Shown here piece after piece: positions 49,801 through 60,620 of a stretch of 64,000 nucleotides of DNA. The translations under genes and the position numbers were made by a program. Location of the stretch: contig NC_135174.1 in assembly GCF_041146795.1 (NCBI RefSeq), positions 21,228,878 to 21,292,877 of the forward strand. Reading direction: 5' to 3'. Every line of letters begins with the position of its first letter. Position 1 is the stretch's first letter. This stretch comes from Maylandia zebra (lineage: Eukaryota > Chordata > Actinopteri > Cichliformes > Cichlidae). The notes below the pieces were generated by a model. The model did no database searches and was not told the DNA's origin. It worked only from the letters and a program-made list of their open reading frames with translations.

Positions 49801-52800
49801 ACAGTCAAAGAGCAGGAGCTTCTTTTCAGCCTCACATTCACTTAGTGTACAGTTGTACATTCATTCTCCAGTACAGTCATTCAGTAACAGGAATGCAGCA
49901 CTGCCACAGCATGTATCAAAAAAGAGTATTTTTTCAAATCTGTCACATAACAGCTTTTTTCTCTGACTTCTGTTTTTTCCAGATTGGAAATCTCACTATG
50001 GCAATGCTGTTGTTTTCCCCATCTGCACATAAACAGCACAGAGCACAGAGAACTCGTAGCCTGGGGTTGTTTTTATTTTGTTGTTGTTTTTTTTTTTTTA
50101 TCCAGGCTATTAGTGAGAAATACAACTAAACAGAAGTAGATGTGGCAGGTTGAGGAGAAGTGGGTTGGACTTGGAAAGTGAATTACACTGTTATCATAAA
50201 ATAACTCTTAGAGATTGATGATGTCCTCGAGTGTAAGAACATTTCAGGCTGACACAAATGTGATTTCCACAGATTGAAGAAGTCATTCTGCAGATTGTTG
50301 TTGCACTAAAACCTACATGAACTGAACTGGGCCACAAAAATTTTATTTCAAAGAACATGCCCAGATTTTTCTATTTTTTACCTATAATAACATTAATTTT
50401 AATAGTTTGCCATACATGCAAATATACACAGGCATGTTCAGCGCTATCACAAATGTCTAAAATTCCTGCCTGCAAGTTGGATTTTGACTTAAAATTAAGA
50501 AGTTTCTTTGGAAATAATAGGCAATAATGTATTCCGTGGGTAGTAATTGGGTTAAAAAATACTGGTATGGTCCTATAAAAGCCAAGCCAATAATACCTGA
50601 ATGTTCAGCTGTAAATGTTCAGTTGTTTCCACTAGAAAAGAGCTCGAGTTCTCCTGAGGAAACCTGCCAATCTAATTCTAAAAGTTTGGTGGATTCCAAG
50701 ATCATAATCCAGCTGTGACAGCTGTTTATGACAGCTCAACCCCAAAAATATAAATTAAATCCAGGTTCCAAATACAAAAAACCAGCCGAGCGACAAATGT
50801 TTCATCTCAGTATATCTGGGGTTTTTTTTAAACTTAGGTTATTGTGTAAGTGTATCTAATGAAAGCATGTAAAAAATTTGCCTTAATACTATGAAAAAAC
50901 CCATTACAGGCAATCAAAAGTCATGCAGTCATGATAAAACTTGAAAACTTTGCCATGAGTCCTGTGACAAACTAAGTACACCCTTAATGCTTCCATAGGA
51001 CTTAAGTAATGCAAAAGACTTTACCTCAACCTAGCTGTCAAGCACAGTAGTGGAGGTGTGATGATTTGTATATGTTTTGCGGCCACAAGACCTGGGCACC
51101 GCACAGCCACTGAGTTAGCCATGAGCTTCCCTGTATACCAAAGTATTCTAGAGTCAAACTTGACACCATCTATATGACACCTACAGCTTGGCTAGCAAAT
51201 CTATAGGAGAATGGCTGAAAAAGAAAAGAATCAAGGTGATGCAATGGCCCAATAAAAGTCCAGACGTCAACCTGATTGATATGCTGTGGCGAGACCTTAA
51301 GAGAGCTGTGCATAAACAAATGCTCGGAGACCTCAATGAGCCGATTCACCACTGTAAAGAAGATCGGGCCATAATCCTCCACAAGGACGTGAGAGACTGA
51401 TCACGTCAAACAGAAAATGATAACATCAAGTTATTGTTGCTAAAGAAGGAATGCAAAGAGTCCTGTGAAAAACGTTCTTTTTCACATGACTGTCGGAGAT
51501 AAGGACGCACTTTTTAATCATATTATTTTGCTCTAGCATATCTAAACCCTCATGACTTCCTGACTACAGGGGCTAGCCACAAGAAATTTTCAGGCCTGAC
51601 ATCTAAGCTCTGTTAAAAGCAACAGCAAAATTCATTTTACACCCACTCCATGTGTCACAAGCTAAAGCCCAAATCTCATTTTTTGTCAGCATGATTTTCT
51701 CTGTAACCAACTTTGAGCATCAATCTCATGGGATATATCATAGTTTCAAAGCAACATTGGCCCAATTAAATGTTGATGATGTAGAGTAAGAGAAACATGT
51801 GTCAGAGAAAACTTCAAAAAGTGCATTTGGGATAAACTTTTAATACTTAAATCATCATGTGGGATAGGTTGCTGGTCAAAACAAGTTACGGGATAACATA
51901 TGAAAAGTCTCTTTTTCCTACATTTTGATACGAGGCTAATCTTCTAGCTGTATTTAATCATATTTTAAGTTGATTCTGAGTGGGTCAGGTGGGAGGATTC
52001 ACTGATCTTTCATGGAAAAACCCAGAAGTATAACTACTTCACAGAGCAATATCTTCTGTCAGAAATGAATATATGCTGCATATTCTGGGGTCACTGCTTC
52101 TTTCAAGAATCAATAATCCATAATAAATCAAACCACAGTTGTGGTGACACTTTACATTATGGTTTGTACCTGATAAACCCAGTCTTGGGTCGGTGGATAA
52201 GGTGCATGCGGTAGGGTGTGTAGTCCTTCCAGGCAATTTTATTGGGGTCGTGCCACAAAGTTCTGACCTGAAACATATTCAGGCGCCACGGAGGACAATC
52301 ATATTTACCAGAGTATCTAATGTTTACTGCGCCAAACAATTTAATATTCAGAAAGTGTTATCTTTTAAGATAAGATTTTCTTTGTATTTTTTATGATACT
52401 GAAAGCACAATAAAAAGGTGGCAGATTTATGAGTTTACTCATTCTAACCTGGTGTCTAGTGTTTCCTGTGTGCCACAGAGCATTGCGCAGATACTCCCCT
52501 GGTCCTGTGTTTGAGTTGACCAGTTTGATTGAGACTCCAGCAGTGCCGAAAGCTTTGGTTGGCTTTTTCTCCCAGTAGGCCTGAGACACCTGCGCTTACA
52601 GAAAAAAAATCAATGTGGTGGAGAGAAATGGTTACATGTTCTCTATTATGTATTTTAAGTTTATTGCTTGTGAGAATTAAGAGTCAGCGTTCAGCTCGCA
52701 CCTGTTTCCACATGACAACGTAGAAGCGTTGACTGGACTGATAGGCAAACACAATCCCTGCGTAGTCGTCATCTCGGTTAGTATTTACATAAAATGTGAC

Positions 52801-55800
52801 ACTGAAGTCCACGGCGCTGAACTTGTCGTATCCTGTTCAGACACAGGAATATTATTCATGTTGACTAATCACTTTCATTATATGTCTTATATGTTTAGTG
52901 TTTTTTATGGTTAATCTCACCTAAAGCGATCCCGGGGTCAGAGTTGGCAATCTGCAGCAGCTCTGTACCCTGGCTGCGGATGACCCAGAGGGGGTCAGAC
53001 TGCGTGGTGCCTTTAGGGTCCAACAAAACAACCTGAAACTTCCGGAAATCTGTAGACCCAATATCCTGGTTCAGGGGACAGGGATCCAACGCATCTGGAA
53101 TACTGTCATTGTCAAAGTCATCAAAGCATGCGTCTCCACTGCCATCACCTGAAAGAATAAAGAAAAAAGAGAACAAGTGTAACTTGACTTTTCCTTATTA
53201 TTTTTTGCCAAGATGGGGGAAAAGAACTGGACAAGATAACATGAAAATGTACTAAGAAAACCATGTATGATGGTGGATAGATCAACCTTTTAAGTATTAT
53301 TAATTACACTACAGAGAGCCATTAAGTGTTTATGTTGATGTCCAAGATCAATATGACCTAAAGCAATGGAAACTGGACTGATAGTCACAAACTTTTATTT
53401 CATGACTGCAAAATCCATTAATCATAAATTGTCCAAGTTATTTTCCCTGTGTGACAGCAAACTATTTGTTCATGTCTGTATTTTGATATTAGCTATGTAA
53501 AGCCTGACACACCTATGACTGGCTAGAATGGGAATCAGGTCTTATTTTATTTTTAAATGAAATCGAATTGCTCACTTTTTTTTATTGATTTGAAACATCC
53601 CTGTTTACTTTCTATTTTGCCTCCTTGGGTAGACTAGGATAGGATAGCTCAGCTGTAACAACACTGACCATCAGAGTCTACCTGGTCCCTGTTGGGTACC
53701 AGTCTGCAGTTGTCACGGTCATCAGGGATACCGTCATTGTCGTCGTCATGGTCACAAGCATCTCCCTTTCCATCTTTGTCGTGGTCAGCCTGATTGCTGT
53801 TGGCAATATAGGGGCAGTTGTCTAGAGTGTTTTGGTGGCCGTCCTCATCGATGTCCTCATTGTCGTCGCACATGTCTCCCACCAGGTCACTGTCAGAGTC
53901 AAGCTGCCAACACATGTGGATGTAGTGTATAATATGTTTTGGGTCACTACAAACAGCATTATTTATTTAGTGCAGGGAATACTTCTGTATTAGCCTGGGG
54001 GCTCGGATTAGATGAGAAATTAGCTAAAATATATAAATAAATAAAAAAGAGGTCACAATTAAATGAAATTAAATCTTACGGTTTCTCTTAAGGTCCTACC
54101 TCAGCATTTCAATCAAGTTGAGTTTTGGGACTATAGCACTACCTAGATACTTTCTTTTTCTGTTGTAGATTTACTGCTGTGCTTGGGATCATTATACTGT
54201 TGCATGGCCCAGTTCCAGCCAGGCTTTAACTGTTGGAGAGATAGGCTTACATTTGATAGAATACTTTGTTATGTTATGCATATTTGTTCATGGTTGACTC
54301 AATAAAGTGACCAGACCCTATGATTTGGGCAAAACAAGCCCAAATCATCATCATCCATCCAACCAAAAGCTGGAAATGATAAGCTAAAAATATGGCGACC
54401 AGTTACAAGCGTTAGCTAATTGTATGAATTATCAGTTAAAATTATTAATTAAACATAATAAGTAAATATTTCTCTGAAATCAAAAGTTGGAAATAATTAA
54501 CTAAAACATGTCTCACAGTTGGAACTGCTAGCTCAAAGCATCAATAAACAAAATAGCTTTCTAAACATTAGCTAACCTGTGGCAGCAGCATTTAATGAAG
54601 AGTTTTTAAATATAATAGTGACTAAAAGTAGTTGATTAATGGGTGATGGAGTTTTCTTACTGTAACTAATGAATTTTAAGCAACATATAATCACAAAGAG
54701 TTTAAAATAAACTGGAGGCAGTCCGAATCTAACTTTAAAATGAGCTCAAATGCACTTATTTAAATATAAAAGGTATGTTCATAAACAGATTAGTAGATTC
54801 ATCTGACAGGGTTTTGGGGGTAAGTCAGAAGAAAAAAATGTTTGAAAACTTGATTTTTTCAAGAACCTGGTCTGGGTTATGTAGAAGTGGACAGTTGTCA
54901 CACTGGTCTCCGACACCATCCAGGTCTGTGTCCCTCTGGTCGGTGTTGTAGACTAGAGGACAGTTGTCCCGGTCATTCAGAACCTCTGAAAGAATAGACA
55001 GAAACACACACACATACACAGCCTTTAGACTGATTTTTAAAAAAAAAAATTTTTTGTGAACATAACCAGACAAATAATATACATCAAGGCTATGTTTCGG
55101 TAAATTCAATTTCATCTATATTTTCAAGTTCATATCTACTTTTTTTGAGTTATTATATTGCCAGCACTGTCACTTTATTACCACCAATTGATCCTGATTC
55201 CAAGTAGACTAGCTGCACATTCAAGGCCTGGTACAATGAGTTGTTCTTACCGTCTCCATCTATGTCGATGCTGCAGGCGTCTCCCTCTCCATTGTTATCA
55301 GTGTCTGTCTGCATAGGGTTGCTTTCAAATGGACAGTTGTCGCAGCTGTCCCCAACCCCGTCCCTGTCAGAATCAAACTGCCGAGGGTTGTACATCAGCG
55401 GGCAATTGTCCTGTGTCAAAAAAACACACATTCACATGGATGTTTGCATACGGCAAGACACGCCTGTTTTCAATCATGGCGACTTTAAAGTGGTTTTGTC
55501 TCACCCTTTCATCTGTGATGCCATCATTGTCATCATCAGGGTCACAGGCATCGCCCTGTCCGTCCGCATCCAGGTCTTCCTGTCCAGAGTTTGGCAGCAT
55601 GGGGCAATTATCCTGCAGCCAGTCACAACAAAGATTAATGGTATCCAACCAGAATGCAGCTCGGGTATCTCTCAACAAGTCTGAATGATTTTAGCTCACG
55701 CTGAAGTAGATATCTTACCTTTTCACAGTGATAGGTGGCATTCTGCTTGCAGGGTAATCTATTATTGGGCCAGCCATCCAGATCAGAGTCCTCACCACAC

Positions 55801-58800
55801 AGGGAGCCATCGCCAGCAAACCCCACCGCACACACACACTTGTACAAGACCTCAGACGACAGGCCAAGGTATATACACTCAGCATACTTGTGGCAAGTGT
55901 GTGTGTTGTCTTTGCAAGGGTTATACGGTTCACACACCTACAAACAGAGCAGCTCTTTGAGAATCCAAAAGTCTCTACGGTTAATGACTGCAGGTCAAAG
56001 CAAAGAGAAAAACACCTGCCTGCCTGGTTTTCAGGGCTTCATCCAGACCGAGGCCATACGGTTGAGTGCCTTTATGGCGCGGCGGACAGGGCAGGCAGTA
56101 GAATCCAGGGTCTGTGTTTATGCACAGTGTAACACACACTCCCTCCACTTCACACTGAAGAGATGGAGGTTGAGAGATTATCCATGTTCAGCATATCAAA
56201 CATGAACTGTACAAAGGTGTTACGCGTGTTGAAAGAAAATCTCTTTGTCAGGATCAGACTACAGAATATTTCAATGGTTACTAAGTCAGAGAAGTTAAAA
56301 ATGAGTCCACTGACTTCTGGAAATGTCATTAGCGCTTCAGATAAGTATCGGAAAAATTAAAGTTTTGACAAAACGATTACATCAGGCAAAAAGTTAATGA
56401 CTGATGAAAGTTCTTAATCTCTGGAGGAATATGAATATCTGTACCAAAATTCTTGGTAGTTCATCTAGCTGTCTTGTCACTTAAATCAAAACCATAAATG
56501 TGGTATTAGAGGAAAAATCTGGGTCACCAATGTTATTCGGATGCATCATCTGGGAGCCATAAGGTCTAAAAAATTCCCAATAATTCATTCCATAGTTATA
56601 GAGACACTTTAACATATGCAACCAACTGACAGGCAGGCATTATCATCACTGGAAACGGCCCTGCTGACCTTGTCAAGTTGGGCCACAATTCACTGCAAGG
56701 AAATAAAGATAACTCCCTGAAAATCAATGAAATGCAGCATTATGCTAAGGAATTTTGAGGAGGACCTTTCCTACGCCATGCATCAGCGAAGTTAGGCCAT
56801 TGTGTAGTGTGATCCTGTGTCTAATCTCATTACCTCATTCTCATCTTCACAATGAGTGCCGTTACCACTGAAACCCAACGGGCAGCGTCCACATTCCCAT
56901 GATCCATCGCGATGCGTTGTGCATTTAACCCCAGGAAAACAAGGATTAGAAAGCAAGCACATATCTGAAATGCATAAAAATTTACACATAAAAGTCTTTT
57001 ACACTTAGTCACAAAGCAAATTGTTCAAGTGTGGGTCAATTGCACCATAATGATTCTGAAGGAATTCATATTCGAATCATTTCTCTTTTCTATCCTAAGC
57101 CTCTGTAATTGAATAAAGCAGAGCAAACAGTGAAGGATATTATTTCTTAATCCTCAATTGTTTGAAAACATGTTCTCTCCAATAAAATGGGATTAAGGTT
57201 CTCTATGTATGTGAGGCTTAGCCTGCATGTAGAATAACATTAGTTGGTACAGCTGCACAAGGTTAAGGTTTACCTAAAGGACATGGTTGTTTGTTACATC
57301 CTTCATAGTCCACAGCATCTCCAGCACAAGGCTTCCCGCCGTTCTGAGGGGCGGGGTTCACACACTCTCGCTGGCGACTCATGAGGCCCCCGTTACATGT
57401 CTCTGAACAGACTGACCATTTAGTCCAGGCCGTCCAGCCTCCAGCAACTACACCGAAATGCATCATTTACCTTTGAGCCACTTTTAATGCGTATGAGTGC
57501 TTTCAAATGTGCAGCTGTGCGCTCCTACTTACTCGGGCAGAGCGTGTTGTTGCAAGGTTGTGTCTCCATGGCGCTACCTGTGCACCCCTTGCCCCCCTTC
57601 TGTGGTGGAGGATTGTTGCACAGACGGACCCGTGTAATGTTTCCTTCTCCACATGTGGTTGTGCACGCAGACCAAGGAGACCAAAGGCCCCAGTTCCCGT
57701 CAGCACGCACTAGACAAATAAAGACAAAAGAAAGTCAGACCACCGCTACAGCTCAGCAGCGTACAGAGAACAAAACATGTTTCCAATTACGATTAGAATC
57801 TCTACGATCTCCATTTGTCTGAGGTTTCATATTTTCGCCGTCTGGGAATTGCCAGTTCACTGTTTTGAATAGGACTTGGCTCAGTCAGTCACTAAAAGAG
57901 CATTAAGCTGAAACAGGTGACAGATCCGATGTGCAGAGTGATGCCTTACCCTTGCGGTCACACTTCATCATCATGCAGCTGCGGGTTTGGACTGACGGGC
58001 CAGAGCAGGACGGCATGATGCCATTGCAGGATCGACCCCTTTGCTGCCCTCCACGTCCACAGGTGGCGGAGCAGTGGGTCCACTCAGACCATGGGGACCA
58101 GCCGTCTTCATCATCTTTATTACATACAGACAACAGACGTGTTGTTGTTGTTGTTGTTGTTGTGTTTTTATTATATTTATTAATCTTGGCATCCATGTAA
58201 AGACAAAATCCCAGCTGCAGAAAAATGATACTCACTAAGACAGACAGGACAGCAACTTCCATCGACAAAAGACGGATTGATGCAGGACACAGGAGCACAT
58301 GACACCTGTTGACAAACCACCTTTCCATCCTGGCAAGACAGTCCAGTGTTGATACATTTAGATTTTCTAACAATATCACATTATTGAATCCAGATGTTTT
58401 GCTGAATGCCAGTTCTTGCAAGGAATGGTATGTTTTCATGAGTCATAACAAGTCAGGCTAATCCTTCATCCCATCCTCAACAAAAATAATGGTTCTTATA
58501 AAAAGAAACAGACGTAGGGATGAGGATGAAGCATGCATAAAATATAGAACTTCTGGTAATAAATGAAACCACATTGCATACAAGTGAAACTTCCCCAATT
58601 GGTAAACATCGTTTAAAGGAACAGTTGGACATTTTTAAAATGCTGCATATTTGCTTTTTATTAAGTATTAGAGTGAAGCGAAGCAATAATAAGTTGCAGC
58701 AGTCAAGTCGTCAACCAAAGTCCTTGTGTATAAAAACATTGGTAAGCTACCTTGAAGATTAATTTAATGCTAAAGGTTGTCACTTATAATTTTCCATTTT

Positions 58801-60302
58801 ACTTTGCTGGTGTAGATGATGATATTAATATCTGCTCTCTATCTCTTATATATCCTTAATTCAGTTAAATGCTTGCATGGTATTTCCCCAGGAAATTCTG
58901 CCAGTGTGTTATTGTAGTTAATAGATTTGTTCAGCACAAACCTGGCAAGTACAGGAGGTGCAGCTGTCAACCTCCCAGTCCTCCCCCTGCTCGTACACTC
59001 GTCCATCCTGCACGCACCACGCCTCACTGTCTCTGTCAAGATCATTGTCACTGCTGTCACCATCACCACCTCTGCGGCTGCTTCTGATGCTGCTGCTGAT
59101 GCCACTGCCGTTGCCATTACCATTGCCACTGCCGCTGCTGTTGCCACTGCCATTGCTGCGGTCACGGCCGTGGCTGTTGCTGCTGCTGTTGCCGTTCCCG
59201 TTGCTGTTGCCATATCCTCTGCCACTGCCGTTGCTGTGGCCACGGCCGTGGCTGCTGCTGCTGCTGCCGTTGCCGTTCCCATTGTCATTGCCCCTGCCAT
59301 TGCCGTTGCTGTGGCCATGGCCGTGGCTGCTGCTGCTGCTGCTGTTGCCGTTCCCATTGCCTCTCCCATGGCCTTTCCCTTTGCCACTGCTGGTACCACT
59401 GCCATGTCTGTTACTGAGTTCATCCAAAGATATCCGTATCTCTTCATTTTCTTTGGACTGAAAATACTAAAATTAGCTAAATACATTTTTCAAATAAGAA
59501 AGTATTATTGTGTATTTATATTGAATGAGACCAGCCAAACTACTGTGGGCCATATCTGTGGGGAGATTTCCTCTTGGTTTTTTTTTTTTTTTTCCCCCAG
59601 AGGCATTTGCCACAGACCACAGTACTTCCTGACAGAAAATCCTTTATTTGTGCCATTTGCACTGGAAAAAGAATTACTCTCAGAATTTAAATTCAGTCAA
59701 CTTTTCTGTGATGACACAGAATAAAAAGTGTATTACAACCTTGGTAAACACATAGTTATTGAAAATGGACTATTACTGGTTTAAATAATCTAAAAATAAT
59801 CTAAAAAAAAAGATTTAAAAATGTTCATGTTTAAAGTTACTTTTACCTTAAAAATGACACAACATTTTAACCTGTTTGCTAAAAAATATTTAAATTCTTG
59901 CTCATGCTGCTATAAAATAATGTACCATCAGGCAATAAGAAACACAATTTTAACAAATACCATGATAAATGTGCATGCTTTTATGCATCTTACTACTCTA
60001 TCCAAGTCTTCGAGCAGGTTGTTGGTCACAACACGTAGGCCATGGATCTCAGTGAGCAAGCCAAACAGGTCCTCACACGGATGAAGACAGATTTGCGATG
60101 ACAAGTTGCTGACCTTTGCGCCATCCACACCTGTGGAGGAGGCACGAGTATGTGTGGGCTTTTCAAGATTTAGATATGATTCTGCTTTAATGATAAAGAA
60201 ACAGGCGGAGCAACTGTACTGATGCATATGTGTGGTACCTGCACACACTCCTGCTGCATAGAGGAATATCAAAAGCTGAAGGAGACCCCTCAGATAACCC
60301 AT
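46861..60302 (-). CDS. Thrombospondin-1/2-like protein lacking the TSPN domain
   Basis: A secreted, probably trimeric matrix glycoprotein of the THBS1/THBS2 group. The 20 coding exons, in reading order, are 60239-60302, 59994-60130, 58942-59457, 58236-58329, 57950-58114, 57533-57709, 57274-57447, 56834-56964, 56020-56154, 55719-55937, 55505-55612, 55251-55410, 54867-54985, 53669-53903, 52921-53148, 52702-52832, 52449-52589, 52170-52267, 49288-49427 and 46861-46868. Every phase closes: 1059 residues. Order: signal peptide (1-21), coiled coil with interchain cysteines Cys36/Cys40, a Gly/Asn/Ser/His insert (about 84-207), VWC (about 212-270), three TSR repeats (271-442; WSPWSEW, WSPWSAC), three EGF domains, calcium-binding type 3 repeats and the C-terminal globe ending RYECRDN. 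Odd points: no TSPN domain, a GC donor after 56020, no RGD in the type 3 repeats, and KVRA where THBS1 has KRFK. THBS1-like and THBS2-like features are mixed, so no symbol is given. Confidence 0.9.
47218..47266. repeat. Two overlapping perfect hairpins
   Basis: The first hairpin has 13-bp arms (CCTTAAAGGTGGT and its complement) around a 7-nt loop, 47219-47251. The second, AAGGTGTA-CAA-TACACCTT at 47248-47266, shares its left end with the first. The site is in the last intron of the thrombospondin gene, outside the Tc1 element. Confidence 0.7.
47492..48571 (+). mobile_element. Decayed Tc1-type transposon (+ strand)
   Basis: The left end CACTCACTGCTTTGTTAG, then ACACCTGGTCAATTGCTTG, and the right end GTACCTAATGAACTGACCAG are the termini of a common fish Tc1 family. 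The coding part begins [16 protein letters not shown], then [14 protein letters not shown], the DNA-binding region, and soon breaks up by frameshifts and stops. TA precedes the left end. It lies in the last intron of the thrombospondin gene, opposite in orientation. Confidence 0.75.
49440..50970. other. Thrombospondin intron, no other feature
   Basis: Part of the intron between the coding exons 52170-52267 and 49288-49427. An open frame of 137 codons at 49716-50129 resembles no known protein and lacks supporting signals. Confidence 0.55.
50980..51450 (+). mobile_element. Tc1 transposase 3' fragment
   Basis: The translation includes [20 protein letters not shown], then [14 protein letters not shown], the C-terminal third of a Tc1 transposase with damage at the catalytic Glu region (NLIDMLW where NPIEMLW is expected). 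Upstream remnants give SSGGVMI in the same direction. There are no clear terminal repeats. Confidence 0.7.
53910..54860. other. Thrombospondin intron, no other feature
   Basis: AT-rich intron between coding exons 54867-54985 and 53669-53903. Nothing else is recognised. Confidence 0.6.
59085..59400 (-). repeat. Coding minisatellite of about 75-bp period in the thrombospondin
   Basis: Copies of a unit containing GGCCACGGCCGTGGCTGC recur near 59159, 59238 and 59312, giving about three to four units of about 75-78 bp. Read on the minus strand they encode [12 protein letters not shown] and [11 protein letters not shown]-like segments without stops. Unit length is divisible by three, so copy-number change would keep the frame. 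The array is inside coding exon 3 (58942-59457), between the coiled coil and the VWC domain. Confidence 0.85.
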
Positions 60303-60438
60303 TCCTGCTTACACATAAATAACACATGCAGTCACCTTGAAATATAGAAAGTAACCTCCTATATAGAATCCAAGCAGATCTCAGGCATAGGAAATAAAAG
60401 AAAAAGAAGGACAAAAAGAGAGAAATAACCATGCATAC

Positions 60439-60620
60439 CTGCGTTCTCCTTGCTCCTCTGCCTTTCCTGACTAGAAATCACAGCCAGTAGGCTCGTCCCT
60501 GCTGCAGCTCCGCAGGGGCTGTAGTGGAATGTCTCCTTTTCCTCTTCCTTGATTGCTTCCCTCCTTTATTATCTTCTCACCTTGGTATCCAGAGTGAAGA
60601 TCACCAGCACAGTTCACTCA
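60439..60620 (-). other. Probable untranslated first exon of the thrombospondin gene
   Basis: A donor on the minus strand (GAACGCAG then GTATGCAT, cut at 60439) pairs with an acceptor just before the start codon (TGTGTAAGCAG, then GA and ATG at 60302). This would be a 5' untranslated exon followed by an intron of about 130 nt. The outer limit is estimated. Confidence 0.4.

Noticed and set aside
58927-59724. Long plus-strand open frames (265 and 167 codons) rich in Ala/Val or Pro/Leu
   Set aside because: They are antisense shadows of the thrombospondin Gly/Asn/Ser repeat, which has no stop codons in several frames because of its repeat unit. No start context, splice or domain supports them.
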